Source of the DNA: Arion vulgaris
Taxonomy: Eukaryota > Mollusca > Gastropoda > Stylommatophora > Arionidae
Assembly: GCA_020796225.1 (NCBI GenBank)
Contig: CM036755.1
Coordinates: 11,737,994 to 11,801,993, forward strand
Reading direction: 5' to 3'
DNA: 64,000 bases
The notes under the pieces were generated by a model. It searched no databases. It was not told the DNA's origin and was given only the letters and a program-made list of their open reading frames with translations. This document shows, one piece after another, positions 40,715 through 51,956 of this stretch; the stretch's first letter is position 1, and the number at the start of each line of letters is the position of its first letter. The translations under genes were made by a program, and so were the position numbers.

Positions 40715-41530
40715 GGAAGTTGGCTTACAACCTGTGCACATTTACATAGACTGGTTAGTTCACATAACTTGTGCACATTTACATAGACTGGTTAGTTCAC
40801 ATAACTTGTGCACATTTACAGAGACTGGTTAGTTCACATAACATGTGCACATTTACATAGACTGGTTAGTTCACATAACTTGTGCACATTTACATAGACT
40901 GGTTAGTTCACATAACTTGTGCACATTTACAGAGACTGGTTAGTTCACATAACTTGTGCACATTTACATAGACTGGTTAGTTCACATAACATGTGCACAT
41001 TTACATAGACTGGTTAGTTCACATAACTTGTGCACATTTACATAGACTGGTTAAATCGTTCACATAACTTGTGCACATTTACAGAGACTGGTTAGTTCAC
41101 ATAACTTGTGCACATTTACAGAGACTGGTTAGTTCACATAACTTGTGCACATTTACAGAGACTGGTTAGTTCACATAACCTGTGCACATTTACAGAGACT
41201 GGTTAGTTCACATAACTTGTGCACATTTACAGAGACTGGTTAGTTCACATAACCTGTGCACATTTACAGAGACTGGTTAGTTCACATAACTTGTGCACAT
41301 TTACATAGACTGGTTAAATCGTTCACATAACTTGTGCACATTTACAGAGACTGGTTAGTTCACATAACTTGTGCACATTTACAGAGACTGGTTAGTTCAC
41401 ATAACTTGTGCACATTTACAGAGACTGGTTAGTTCACATAACCTGTGCACATTTACAGAGACTGGTTAGTTCACATAACCTGTGCACATTTACAGAGACT
41501 GGTTAGATCGTTCACATAACTTGTGCATAT
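40715..41530. repeat. 37-bp minisatellite, about 22 units
   Basis: Unit gactggttagttcacataac then ttgtgcacatttacata/g. Two units carry a 5-base insertion (taaatcgttc for tagttc), which recur about 285 bases apart, again block copying. Confidence 0.9.
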
Positions 41531-41679
41531 TTTTAGCGAATTGCTGCGCCAGTCACGAACTGTAGACATTTTCTGTGCCAATTCACACTCAAATCACATC
41601 ATGGCACTTAATATCTGTAATTTAAAATTGCAATATATTTTATTGCAATATATTGCAATCATTGCAATATATATAGAAT

Positions 41680-42280
41680 CACAATATCTCCATCGACAAT
41701 CGTTCATTAAAACAAGTCAAAGAATTTACGTACTTAGGCAGCATTTTTTTCAGCAAACGGAAGAATAACTAATGAAATCTAACACAGATGCAACAAAGCA
41801 AATCAAATGATAGGACACATGGCGCCAATTTTAAAATGCAAACATGTCACAATGAACACAAATAGAGCAATGTTCAACACAATATTTCTCCCCACATTAT
41901 GCTATCAGTGCCAAACCTGGACACTGACAACAAATGATAGACGTAAACTAGTCACGACAGAGCTGGTGTCTACGCAGAATGCTTGGGGTAACTTCTTCTT
42001 CTTCTTCAGCAATCTCTGGCTGCTGGGGATAACAAGAAGAGACCGGTTGAGAAATGAAGATATCAGGAACAAAGTGGGTACAACATCAGTAATGAACTTC
42101 ATCAAGAAACAACAAATTAAATGATTCGACCACATAAGCAGATTACCAACAGACAGTGCACAATGGATACAAAGCAAAAGGTGGACCTCAGAGATAACAG
42201 AGGCGATGAAAGACACTATATATGAAGCACATACAAGTGCTCATTCTAGAAATCTCTTCTTATCCTGACGCTGTGAGGGA
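41680..42280 (+). mobile_element. L4 LINE post-RT part, second copy
   Basis: Matches 18900-19500: LCYQCQTWTLTTNDRRKL in 41807-41960, ITRRDRLRNEDIR near 42030, WTSEITEAMKDTIYEAHT near 42190. A 40-base insertion (41985-42025, cttcttcttcttcagcaatc) splits the RRMLGV region and a deletion follows at about 42160. Confidence 0.8.
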
Positions 42281-42719
42281 AAATAGGATTAGAGAAACGA
42301 AAGAAATAATCAAAATAATTGCTTTTTTTATCTTTTAGAAAAAAAGATAAGTTTTGCTGATAACGTCTGCTTGTTGTAAATCAGCACGGGAACTTTACTC
42401 TAGACACCTATTTCCTTCTAGAATTCTCTCATTCACAGACCTGCTAGCGCTCATACACGCACATACACACACATACGACCTTCTGCACATCTGTAAAAAA
42501 ATGATACAAACTTGTGTTGATTACCAAGTTGATCTTGGCGTCTGCTGTCAAGTCAAGTTAGCCATATTTATATTATATTTGTACAACTTCTATTTGATAG
42601 ACTTAACTATGCAGACAATAAATTAAACAGCACACGCGAAGTTGGAACTAGCTTGATATCTTCAAAAAGTAGTTTAAAAGTGTTCTGAAATATCTAGCTA
42701 ATGTAAGTAATAAATATCA

Positions 42720-42854
42720 ATGGCGAAGTATATGTTGTTCATATTTGCTTTGAGCATTTTTCTACTTGGGTTGACTCATTCGCAAGAAAGTGAACTGAAA
42801 GAATTCAAAACAGTTGAGGATTACTTAAATTTTCAAAAACAGAATGCAGACAAT
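42720..42854 (+). CDS. Secreted EGF-domain protein, exon 1 (signal peptide)
   Basis: ATG at 42720 begins MAKYMLFIFALSIFLLGLTH: a Lys after the start, a 15-residue hydrophobic core and a polar end (LTHSQ), a classic secretion signal likely cut around residue 20-22. Acidic ESELKEFKTVEDYLNF follows. The exon ends after 45 codons at a strong donor (aat|gtaagt), phase 0. Joined with exons at 51075, 55478 and 62098 it gives at least 133 residues. The rest lies beyond the right edge. No known full-length homologue comes to mind; secretion and a calcium- or protein-binding role are inferred from signal plus EGF module. Confidence 0.75.
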
Positions 42855-42907
42855 GTAAGTGAATTTTGATTATAATGTACTCTAATTAGCCGTTGATCGT
42901 CTACATT

Positions 42908-43212
42908 AGAGTATAGATGTTTGTTACAATAGAGATATACTAGAGTATAGATGTTTGTTACAATAGAGATACACTAGATTATAGATGTTTGTTACAATAG
43001 AGATACACTAGATTATAGATGTTTGTTACAATAGAGATACACTAGATTATAGATGTTTGTTACAATAGAGATATACTAAAGTATAGATGTTTGTTACAAT
43101 AAAGATATACTAGAGTATAGATGTTTGTTACAATAGAGATACACTAGATTATAGATGTTTGTTACAATAGAGATATACTAGATTATAGATGTTTGTTACA
43201 ATAGAGATAGAC
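42908..43212. repeat. 34-bp minisatellite, about nine units, in intron 1 of the EGF gene
   Basis: Unit gtatagatgtttgttacaat then agagatatactaga. Starts only 55 bases after the exon 1 donor. Confidence 0.9.
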
Positions 43213-44850
43213 TAGAGATACATTAGAGATAGAAATGAAGATAGACTTGAGATAGACTAGAGATAGACTAGAGATATACTTGAGATAGACTAGACATAGA
43301 CTAGAGATACACTAGAGATACACTAGAGATAGACTAGAGATAGACTAGAGATAGAGATAGACTAGAGATAGACTAGAGATACACTAGAGATAGACTAGAG
43401 ATACACTAGAGATAAACTAGAGATACACTAGAGATACACTAGAGATAGACTAGAGATAGACTAGAGATAGACTTGAGATAGACGAGATAGACTAGAGATA
43501 GAATTGAGATAGACTAGAGATCCACTAGAGATAGACTTGAGATAGACTAGAGATACACTAGAGATATACTAAAGATAGACTAGAGATAGGCTAGAGATAC
43601 ACTAGAGATATACTAGAGATAGACTAGAGATACACTAGAGATAGACTAAAGATAGACTAGAGATACACTAGAGATAGACTAGAGATAGACTTGAGATAGA
43701 CTTGAGATACACTAGAGATATACTAGAGATAGACTAGAGATAGACTAGAGATCCACTAGAGATAGACTTGAGATAGATATACAATATAGATACACTCGAG
43801 ATAGATTAGAGATACACTAGAGATAGATTAGAGATAGACGAGATACAATAGAGATACACTAGAGCTAGACAAGATACACTAGAGCTAGACTTGAGATAGA
43901 CTGGAGATAGGCTTGAGATAGACTAGAGATAGACTAGAGATAGACGAGATGGACTAGAGATACACTAGAGATAGACTAGAGATAGACTAGAGATAGAGAT
44001 AGACTTGAGATAGACTAGAGATAGACTTGAGATAGAGATAGACTTGAGATAGACTAGAGATAGACTTGAGATAGACTAGAGATAGGCGAGATAGACTAGA
44101 GATAGACGAGATAGACTTGAGATAGACTTGAGATAGACTAGAGATATACTAAAGATAGACTAGAGATAGGCTAGAGATACACTAGAGATATACTAGAGAT
44201 AGACTAGAGATACACTAGAGATAGACTAAAGATAGACTAGAGATACACTAGAGATAGACTAGAGATAGACTTGAGATAGACTTGAGATACACTAGAGATA
44301 TACTAGAGATAGACTAGAGATAGACTAGAGATCCACTAAAGATAGACTTGAGATAGATATACAATATAGATACACTCGAGATAGATTAGAGATACACTAG
44401 AGATAGATTAGAGATAGACGAGATACAATAGAGATACACTAGAGCTAGACAAGATACACTAGAGCTAGACTTGAGATAGACTGGAGATAGGCTTGAGATA
44501 GACTAGAGATAGACTAGAGATAGACGAGATGGACTAGATACACTAGAGATAGACTAGAGATAGACTAGAGATAGAGATAGACTTGAGATAGACTAGAGAT
44601 AGACTTGAGATAGAGATAGACTTGAGATAGACTAGAGATAGACTTGAGATAGACTAGAGATAGGCGAGATAGACTAGAGATAGACGAGATAGACTTGAGA
44701 TAGACTTGAGATAGACTAGAGATAGAGATAGACTTGAGATAGAGATAGACTTGAGATACACTAGAGACAGACTTGAGATATACTAGAGATACACTAGAGA
44801 TAGACTTGAGATAGACTAGAGATAGACTTGAGATAGACTATATACACTAG
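43213..44850. repeat. 12-bp GATAGACTAGA array with a 580-bp duplication
   Basis: Degenerate 12-mers (gatagactagag, gatacactagag, gatagacttgag), drawn from the end of the 34-bp unit. A block from about 43561 to 44140 is repeated almost perfectly at 44141-44720 (for example gagatatactaaagatagac at both; ggcttgagatagactagag at both), with one 2-base deletion. Confidence 0.9.
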
Positions 44851-44852
44851 AG

Positions 44853-45228
44853 CATAAGTTCCCAAACTTTTTCGGCCCACCGCCACTTTGCACGGCACAA
44901 ACTTTGCAACGCCCCCATTATAACAGTTTGCCACCCCCATTTATATACATGCTCCATTTTCACTTTGACATAGAAAATTAATATATATTTCTGTCATACA
45001 TGGTCAACTTTTAAATGATTATATGCATGAAATAGAAAATTGATGAAAAAATGGATCGTGTAAGATGGGCGTAAGATGAATTAAAATGCAGAATTCAAAT
45101 GTTTAATAATTATTCAATCTCAAAATCACGAAGAAAAAACTCCCCCAAATGCTTCTGAACCCACTATCGCCCCCTGGAAGGCTTCAGCGCCCACAGGGGG
45201 GCGGTACCGCCCACTTTGGAAAACGCTG
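44853..45228. mobile_element. hAT-type non-autonomous element inside the array
   Basis: Left end cataagttcccaaactttt, right end ggaaaacgctg with cggtaccgcccactttgg just inside. Perfect 8-bp duplication cactagag (44845-44852, 45229-45236), a unit of the surrounding array. Same family as 38116 and 17795. Confidence 0.85.
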
Positions 45229-45374
45229 CACTAGAGTATAGATGTTTGTTAGAGAAATCGCATATACTTGTTGTCTTTATGAGTTCAGTTTATTGCATTA
45301 GCAGCGGCTTTGCAGCTTATTTTTTAAAATCCATTTTCAACATCTAATGGTTCTTTTATGATCTCCATTTGAAG

Positions 45375-45590
45375 ACTGGATCTTTCTTCTATCGTCTGTG
45401 TCCGATCGGACTAGGAACTCAGTCTCACCAACACTGAGATCAGGGATCACCCATTCAATCAATCAATCAATCAATCAATCAAGCAATCAGTGATCACTGG
45501 GAACATATCCCGATTTCTCCACACGAGAAACGAACCGCGCACCTTTGGAGGGGGAAGCGTACACCTTACTTCCATGCTTCAGAGACTGCA
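45375..45590 (-). mobile_element. SINE-B fragment, minus strand
   Basis: cgatcggactaggaactcag and ctgagatcagggatcac match the SINE-B body in reverse. A (caat)n tract (45450-45490) has expanded inside it. Head region tttctccacacgagaaacga at about 45512. Confidence 0.65.
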
Positions 45591-45639
45591 CTAAATAATT
45601 TCTAATATATCAACATAATTATGCAAGAACTATGCAGCA

Positions 45640-45702
45640 GGGTGGCGCGGATTAGAGTAAGTGGTTGCCTATCAACTTAGTCTCAAGAAGGTTGTGGGTA
45701 CA
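45640..45702 (+). mobile_element. tRNA-like SINE head leading into an array
   Basis: gcagggtggcgcggattaga, agtggttgcctatcaactta, then B-box-like gggtacaatcc. The body after the B box is replaced by the 14-bp array. Confidence 0.5.
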
Positions 45703-46265
45703 ATCCTACACTCAACATTCTACACTCAACATTCTACACTCAACATTCTACACTCAACATTCTACACTCAACATTCTACACTCAACATTCTACACTCAAC
45801 ATTCCACACTCAACATTCTACACTCAACATTCCACACTTAACATTCCACACTCAACATTCCACACTCAACATTCTACACTCAACATTCTACACTCAATAT
45901 TCTACACTCAACATTCTACACTCAACATTCTACACTCAACATTCCACACTCAACATTCTACACTTAACATTCCACACTCAACATTCCACACTCAACATTC
46001 TACACTCAACATTCTACACTCAACATTCTACACTCAACATTCTACACTCAACATTCTACACTAAACATTCTACACTGAACATTCTACACTCAACATTCTA
46101 CACTCAACACTCAACATTCTACACTCAACATTCTACACTCAATATTCCACACTCAACATTCTACACTCAACATTCTACACTCAACATTCTACACTCAACA
46201 TTCTACACTCAACATTCTACACTCAACATTCTACACTCAACATTCTACACTCAACATTCTACACA
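45702..46265. repeat. 14-bp minisatellite, about 40 units
   Basis: Unit actcaacattctac with actcaacattccac variants; one unit is shortened. It starts right at the end of the tRNA-like head (cctacactcaac). Confidence 0.95.
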
Positions 46266-46314
46266 TGATGAAAGGAAATCACTCTCCTGTATATTGAAGA
46301 AAAAAGTTCAAAAT

Positions 46315-46545
46315 AGTGGCATGTCCTTTACAGTACTTAGCCATCAACCTCAGTAAAGAAGTCGTCGATTTTCTAGACACCACTTATACGTTCAGTAGTT
46401 TGTCAATGTTTTCTGAACGGTGAGGTCTATTTTTATCATTCTTTCCCACGGGAATGAATATCAGACTGTCCGCCGTGGGGTTTGAACCAGGAACGCTTGT
46501 GTTACTATCGAGCTCACTACCACTTAGGCTACAGACTCCCACTCC
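46315..46545 (-). mobile_element. SINE-C, minus strand
   Basis: tggcatgtcctttacagtac, cgtcgattttctagacacca, tgaggtctatttttatca, and the tRNA head in reverse (gtggggtttgaaccaggaac; ccacttaggctacagactcc). Confidence 0.8.
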
Positions 46546-46555
46546 TGCATATTAT

Positions 46556-46676
46556 GGTCTAGAAATATAAAGTACATGTCACTTCATATCACAAATGTCT
46601 AGAAATATAAAGTACATGTCACTTCATATCACAAATGTCTAGAAATATAAAGTACATGTCACTTCATATCACAAAG
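46556..46676. repeat. 40-bp tandem repeat, three units
   Basis: Unit tctagaaatataaagtacat then gtcacttcatatcacaaatg. A (ctttctttcttt) microsatellite follows at 46765-46785. Confidence 0.9.
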
Positions 46677-46799
46677 TCTGAAAAAACGACGGGAAATGTT
46701 ATATTGTTATATACGAGTCATAGAAAAGTGCATTATTCTGACAAATCAATCCTACTCCAAGTTATTCTTTCTTTCTTTCTTTCTTTACTCCAATCCTGT

Positions 46800-46990
46800 T
46801 TTGTCTCACAGATAAAAAGATATTTATAGAACGAGCTTTTGTGTGCGCTTCATAAATAGTGTCTTTCATCGCCTCTGTTATCTCTGATGTCCATCTTTTA
46901 CGTGGCCGGCCTTTTGCTTTGTATTCATTGTATCGTAGCAACATCGCTCTTTGAGGTACACTGTCTGTTGGTAATAGTAAAGCAGACTTT
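46800..46990 (-). mobile_element. L4 LINE fragment, minus strand
   Basis: Minus strand: MLLRYNEYKAKGRPRKRWTS then EITEAMKDTIYEAHTKAR. It matches the L4 end at 19307-19492. 46990-47235 has nothing assignable. Confidence 0.75.
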
Positions 46991-47239
46991 CAAACACAAA
47001 TCAGTCAGAAGTACTCAACCAGGAAGCATGGCTAACGCCTGAATTTACAGCGGGAGAACGCAGAAGAAGAAGAATTACTCTTGTTACAGAGAAAAAGAAC
47101 GTTTTGAAATAGCAATATTCTCGTGATTCAAGCATGGAATAAAATTATATTCTGAGAGTACAATGTACTTTTTTTAATTGTGCAGTATTTTTAAAAAAAT
47201 GTATCAGTATGCATATTTATTACTGAATAATATGAAACT

Positions 47240-49285
47240 TCCTCTCCTCTTCTCTTGAGAGAAGAGGAAGGTACAGTGGAGAGTAGGTGGAACACCTTAA
47301 AGCAGGCGACGGTTGGAGCCTGTGAAGAAATACTTGGGAGACCATCATCAATCAGGAAGCCCTGGATCACGGACGAAACATGGCAGAGGGTGGAGGAGAG
47401 GAAGAAGCTGAAACAAGAAGTAAACCAGTCACGAACAAGACAGCAAAAACAGGCGGAGCAACTAGATATAACGAGATGGCTAAAGAGGTAAAAAGACAGC
47501 TGAGAAACGACAAAAGAGCATTCATAAATGAGATAGCAGAAGAGGCAGAGACAGCAGCCAGCAAAGGTGACCTCAAGGCTCTCTATGAGACAACCAGATT
47601 GTTGAGTGGGAGGAAAATAATCAGAGCAGGCCAGTGAGAGATAAGACTGGAAAACTTTTGACTAAAATTGACGAACAACTGGGGCGCTGGAAAGAGCATT
47701 TCCAGGAAGTGTTAAATAGACCTCCCCACTAAACCCACTAGATTTAGGGCAAGGAGACCCGCTGGACATAAACGTGGAGGAGATCACAAAACAGGAAATC
47801 CGCAATGCCTTGAAAAACTTGAAAAGGGCAAGGCGGCAGGAGTTGATAATATCCCAGCGGAAGCTCTGAGGGAGGGAGGAGAAGAGATGGTAAACCAACT
47901 CCACATATTGTTCAACTTGGTGTGGGACAGGGGGGAGATACCAGCAGATTGGAAGAAAGGCCTCCTCGTGAAACTGCCAAAGAATGGCAATTTGTCAAAT
48001 TGTGACAAGCGGAGAGCGATCATGCTGCTCTCCATTCCCAGCAAAGTCCTCACTAGGGTTATTCTGGACAGGATGAAAGACGCTATAGACCAGAGGTTTA
48101 GGGACAAACAGGCTGGATTCCGGAAGGATAGATCTTGCAATGACCAGATAGCCACCTTAAGAATCATAGTGGAACAAACAATGGAGTGGCAGGCTCCGCT
48201 CTACGTGTGCTTTGTTGATTTTGAGAAGGCATTTGACAGCATAGACAGGAAATCAATGTGGGGATCCTAAGAAACTATGGGGTGCCGGAGAAGACTGTCG
48301 ACATCATCAGGCAGCTGTACGAGGGGTTTGCCTGCCAGGTTATTCATGATGGAAGACTGTCAGAGGAGTTCCAGGTCACTACTGGTGTTAGACAGGGATG
48401 CCTGCTGTCCCCCTCCTCTTCTTGGTGCTACTTGATTGGGTCACACGCACAGCCTACGCCAGGTCTGGAAAAGGCATACAGTGGACACTTATGTCAAAGC
48501 TAGAAGACCTGGACTTTGATGACGATCTCGCCTTGCTTTCGCATAGACTACAAGACATGCAGGAAAAAGTGGATGCTCTGACACAAACGGCACAACGAGT
48601 TGGTCTTAAAATCAGTCAAGAGAAGACTAAAGTAATGCGTAGCAACAACATACAGCAAGATCCAATACTGATTGAGGGAAGGGACATAGAAGATGTGGAT
48701 GAATTTGTCTACCTTGGAAGTAAGATTAGCAGATCAGGAGGTACCGACGAGGACATTAATGCTAGAATTAGGAAGGCCCGACAGGCCTTTGCGATCCTGC
48801 ACATGGTGTGGAAGTCCGCTGCCATCTCCACGAAAGCTCAGGATTTTCAGCTCAAATGTGAAGTCGGTGTTGCTATATGGCTCGGAAACTTGGGGAGTCA
48901 CTAGGGCAGATACAAATAAGATCCAAACCTTTGTCAACGGATGTTTGCAGCGGATTCTCAGATTGAGATGGTATGATAGAGTTACAAACACGGATCTGTG
49001 GATAAGAACAGGGCAGGAACCTATGATGACACAGGTCAAGAGGAGAAGATGGCCATACCTTGCGGAAGACACAGTCGAGTGTCACTAGACAGGTGCTCGA
49101 GTGGAACTCGCAGGAAAAACGAAAAAGAGGACGCCCTAAGCAGACTTGGAGACGAGGTCTTACTGAGGAGCTGAAGAGTGCTAAATTGACCTGGGAGACC
49201 ATAAAAAGAACAGACAGAGACCGAGAAGAGTGGCGAACAACTGTTGAGGCCCTATGCTCCACGAGGAGCGGAGAGGATTAATGAT
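47240..49285 (+). mobile_element. L2 LINE: longest RT remnant, 5'-truncated and frameshifted
   Basis: Reverse transcriptase in order: linker (ATVGACEEILGRPSSIRKPW, 47300), GEIPADWKKGLLVKLPKNGN (about 47940), DKQAGFRKDRSCNDQIATLR (about 48105), motif A YVCFVDFEKAFDSIDR (about 48210), RQLYEGFACQVIHDGR and VTTGVRQGCLLSP (48310-48415), then LEDLDFDDDLALLSHRLQ (48500). The catalytic box is FDDD where FADD is expected. Then DEFVYLGSKISRSGG, KSVLLYGSETWGVTRADTNK, and the tail RGRPKQTWRRGLTEELKSAK to LCSTRSGED. At least four frameshifts; endonuclease absent. It sits in intron 1 of the EGF gene, same strand. Confidence 0.9.
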
Positions 49286-49349
49286 GAATATGAAACTTAA
49301 CTGATATAATTGTGATAAAGTATGAAAAGCTAACTTGAAAGATGCCTAG

Positions 49350-49457
49350 AATATGCTCTTCAGTATATGCTCTTCAGTATATGCTCTTCAGTATATGCTC
49401 TTCAGTATATGCTCTTCAGTATATGCTCTTCAGTATATGCTCTTCAGTATATGCTCT
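49350..49457. repeat. 14-bp tandem repeat, eight units
   Basis: Unit agtatatgctcttc, near-perfect, 65 bases after the L2 tail. Confidence 0.95.
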
Positions 49458-49649
49458 GTAAGAAAAGAGATATATTTATAAACTTTTATATACTCATTTA
49501 GGGTTCTAATATTTCTTTCAGAATTACAAAAATTGTAACAGTACTCATTTCTGTTTTATAAAGAAATGGCTCCGTCTGTTTTAGAAGGAAAACTCAATTT
49601 TGTTCATCCCTAAAATAACAAACAGATCATCAACATAACTTACGAGGTC

Positions 49650-50165
49650 TTAGGCGCATGGGGACAACGTCGCGCCAGGATTAGTGAGCTGGCACTAATC
49701 AAGATCATACCCCACCTCCATGTGGTGACCCTGGTAACAGACACTGGTTACTGTCTGGCTAAGCGGGTAATGATCGAGGGAGAGCTACTGTGGCATAAGT
49801 AGAGATGCAGACGTAGTCACGTTGGATGGGATCCGCTCGCAACACAGATGAGCAGAATCTCAGAGAGACTATTAATGCTCGTCTCTCCGGCCGATGGGAA
49901 AAGCTGAATGGATGACCATAAAGGGATGAGGGGTGCATCCAGAGGAGATACGTGGGCCCGCGTGTAGCAAAACTTGGGCCCGAGATGAGTTGCACGTGGG
50001 CCCACATAGAGCGAAACTTGGAGCGCTGAAGTGGGGACCCTAGTTGTGCCCATTTTTTTCTGGACAACCTAGAGGCATGGTAAATGTGAGCACGGTGAGA
50101 ACTGATGGAGATGGTGGGTCAGACGCCTTAGCAGAGCGAGCACGCAAGCGGACGATGTACGTGGG
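49650..50165. other. GC-rich island with repeated GGGCCC, unclassified
   Basis: Base composition differs sharply from the surroundings. Four GGGCCC cores (about 49954, 49978, 50008, 50164), mostly as acgtgggccc or cttgggccc. No open frame with a recognisable family. It looks like part of a dispersed repeat adjoining the SINE-F-like piece. Confidence 0.45.
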
Positions 50166-50500
50166 CCCAGCGGTGGGCAAACGTGCACGGCGCTGATAGT
50201 CCACAAAAAGACAGGTTTTCTGGGAAGACGACGCTCAACAACCCGGGAGGGCAGGTCGTCTCTCTCTCTCTTGCGTTCCCGAGGAGGGCAGGTCGTCTCT
50301 CTCTCTCTTGCGTTCCCGAGGAGGGCAGGTCGTCTAAGGGTCGCCACCCTAAAAGAAAAAGCAACCTACTGCCTTGCAGGTTGGCTGGGGACAGTCAAAG
50401 GCTAACGGAGAGCGAACCAAGTAAACACTTGTTGAAATCGGACACGCGCCGAAGGACAAGGACTAGAACTCCAAATTGTACTGAAGATTGTGACGTAGAA
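50166..50500 (+). mobile_element. SINE-F-like body with a 38-bp duplication
   Basis: aacggagagcgaaccaagta, cggacacgcgccgaaggaca and tactgaagattgtgac match SINE-F at 18140-18230. At 50245-50330 ggtcgtctctctctctcttg plus cgttcccgaggagggca is present twice. Confidence 0.6.
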
Positions 50501-50502
50501 CA

Positions 50503-50857
50503 CGCTCTTGACAAAGGCTGTTTATATATTACTTGACAAAGGCTGTTTATATATTACTTGACAAAGGCTGTTTATATATTACTTGACAAAGGCTGTTTAT
50601 ATATTACTTGACAAAGGCTGTTTATATATTACTTGACAAAGGCTGTTTATATATTACTTGACAAAGGCTGTTTATATATTACTTGACAAAGGCTGTTTAT
50701 ATATTACTTGACAAAGGCTGTTTATATATTACTTGACAAAGGCTGTTTATATATTACTTGACAAAGGCTGTTTATATATTACTTGACAAAGGCTGTTTAT
50801 ATATTACTTGACAAAGGCTGTTTATATATTACTTGACAAAGGCTGTTTATATATTAT
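50503..50857. repeat. 25-bp minisatellite, about 14 units
   Basis: Unit gacaaaggctgtttatatat plus tactt; units are identical by eye, so it is very young. It starts at the end of the SINE-F-like piece (cgctcttgacaaaggc). Confidence 0.95.
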
Positions 50858-51074
50858 AACAAGAATGATAAAAATGGCCGAAAAAGAACGATCGAGAGAT
50901 AGAGAAAATAACTGACGTTATTGCGAACACAAACTAAAAATGTTCAAAATTTTTATTTAAAATTTACGAGCAGATAAAAATAACTGACGATTCATATATA
51001 AATTTTATAGTTTTCTAGTAAATCAATTATAATCAATTTTTATCAATTTTTATATTTTGTTTTGACGGTTACAG

Positions 51075-51180
51075 CAATCTTATCTGATACGTAACTTTAT
51101 TAACGATCGAGATGAAATTCAAAACAGTTTCACAAGCAACTTTGTGTTTTGGCCAGGTAAACATGAATTTGTGCCAGAAG
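51075..51180 (+). CDS. Secreted EGF-domain protein, exon 2
   Basis: Acceptor ttttgacggttacag (ending 51074) and donor gaag|gtaagt (51181). Open throughout in phase 0, 35 codons plus one base: QSYLIRNFINDRDEIQNSFT then SNFVFWPGKHEFVPE. It is polar with aromatic patches and shows no known domain. Phase 0 in matches exon 1, and phase 1 out matches exon 3. A (tg)10-like run begins inside the donor. An alternative donor exists at ggccag|gtaaac. The match of frame and both sites makes this a likely true exon. Confidence 0.65.
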
Positions 51181-51221
51181 GTAAGTGTGTGTGTGTGTGT
51201 GTGTGTTTGTGTGGGACATCT

Positions 51222-51482
51222 TCTTCCTCTTCTTCGATCGTTCCATATCGACAACTTTTAAACCATTCTTTGTGATTTGTATGTGATCTGAGCCTAAGAG
51301 CTATTGCACGTTGTGTCAGTTGTAGAGCAGCACATCCGATTTCTGCGATGCTTTTTATTTACTAGGTAGCTTATCTAGGCCCCTAACTCAGTCGTCTTTA
51401 CGACATGCCTTGTAGGACTCTTCTTCGCTCCCCTATTTACTATTCTTTGCTCCCGTTGCGAGCCTCGGCAACACACAGGTGG
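51222..51482 (-). mobile_element. SINE-E, minus strand
   Basis: Begins with the (ctt)n tail, gatcgttccatatcgacaac, ttgtgatttgtatgtgatct, tttacgacatgccttgtagg, ending in head-like gttgcgagcctcggcaacac. Lies 41 bases after exon 2. Confidence 0.8.
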
Positions 51483-51489
51483 TGTGAGA

Positions 51490-51815
51490 TATTAAATTAC
51501 ATAATAATAATAATTCCTCTCGTACCGTTATACGTTACATAGGGCCTGCAAGTAATTTCTCCATACTGCTCTATCCTGGGAAACTCGCTCAATCTCCTCC
51601 ATGGAACTGAGACCGATATTTCCTGCCTCTCTTAGCAAAGTTCGTTTCAGGGTCTCCTTAGGTCGACCTCTCTTTCTTGAACCTTTGCATCCCACTTCAA
51701 TGCCTGCTTTGATATTCGTTGATCATTTCTCCTCAAGGTGTGCCCAACATATCTCCATCTTCTCTTTCTTATAACAGTTGTCACTAGTGGTTGACCAGAC
51801 ATTTCTCTGATTTCA
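51490..51815 (-). mobile_element. L5 LINE 3' end, minus strand, unexpanded
   Basis: Reverse of 36590-36845 plus one, not five, copies of the RERRWRY segment (tctccatcttctctttctta then taacagttgtcactagtgg). Useful as the single-copy comparison for the array at 36235. Confidence 0.85.
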
Positions 51816-51956
51816 TATTAAATTACATAATCTCATTATGGATTATGTTATTTGAAAAAAAAAGAAATATCAACTTTGATATATATTTCATTAACAAACA
51901 ATATGTCATTATCAAACATTATGTCATTAACAAACAATATGTGATTATCATAATAT

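Noticed and set aside
41985..42025. Intron in the L4 copy
   Set aside because: The extra 40 bases lack GT-AG ends and resemble the 81-bp unit at 37363, so an insertion is more likely.
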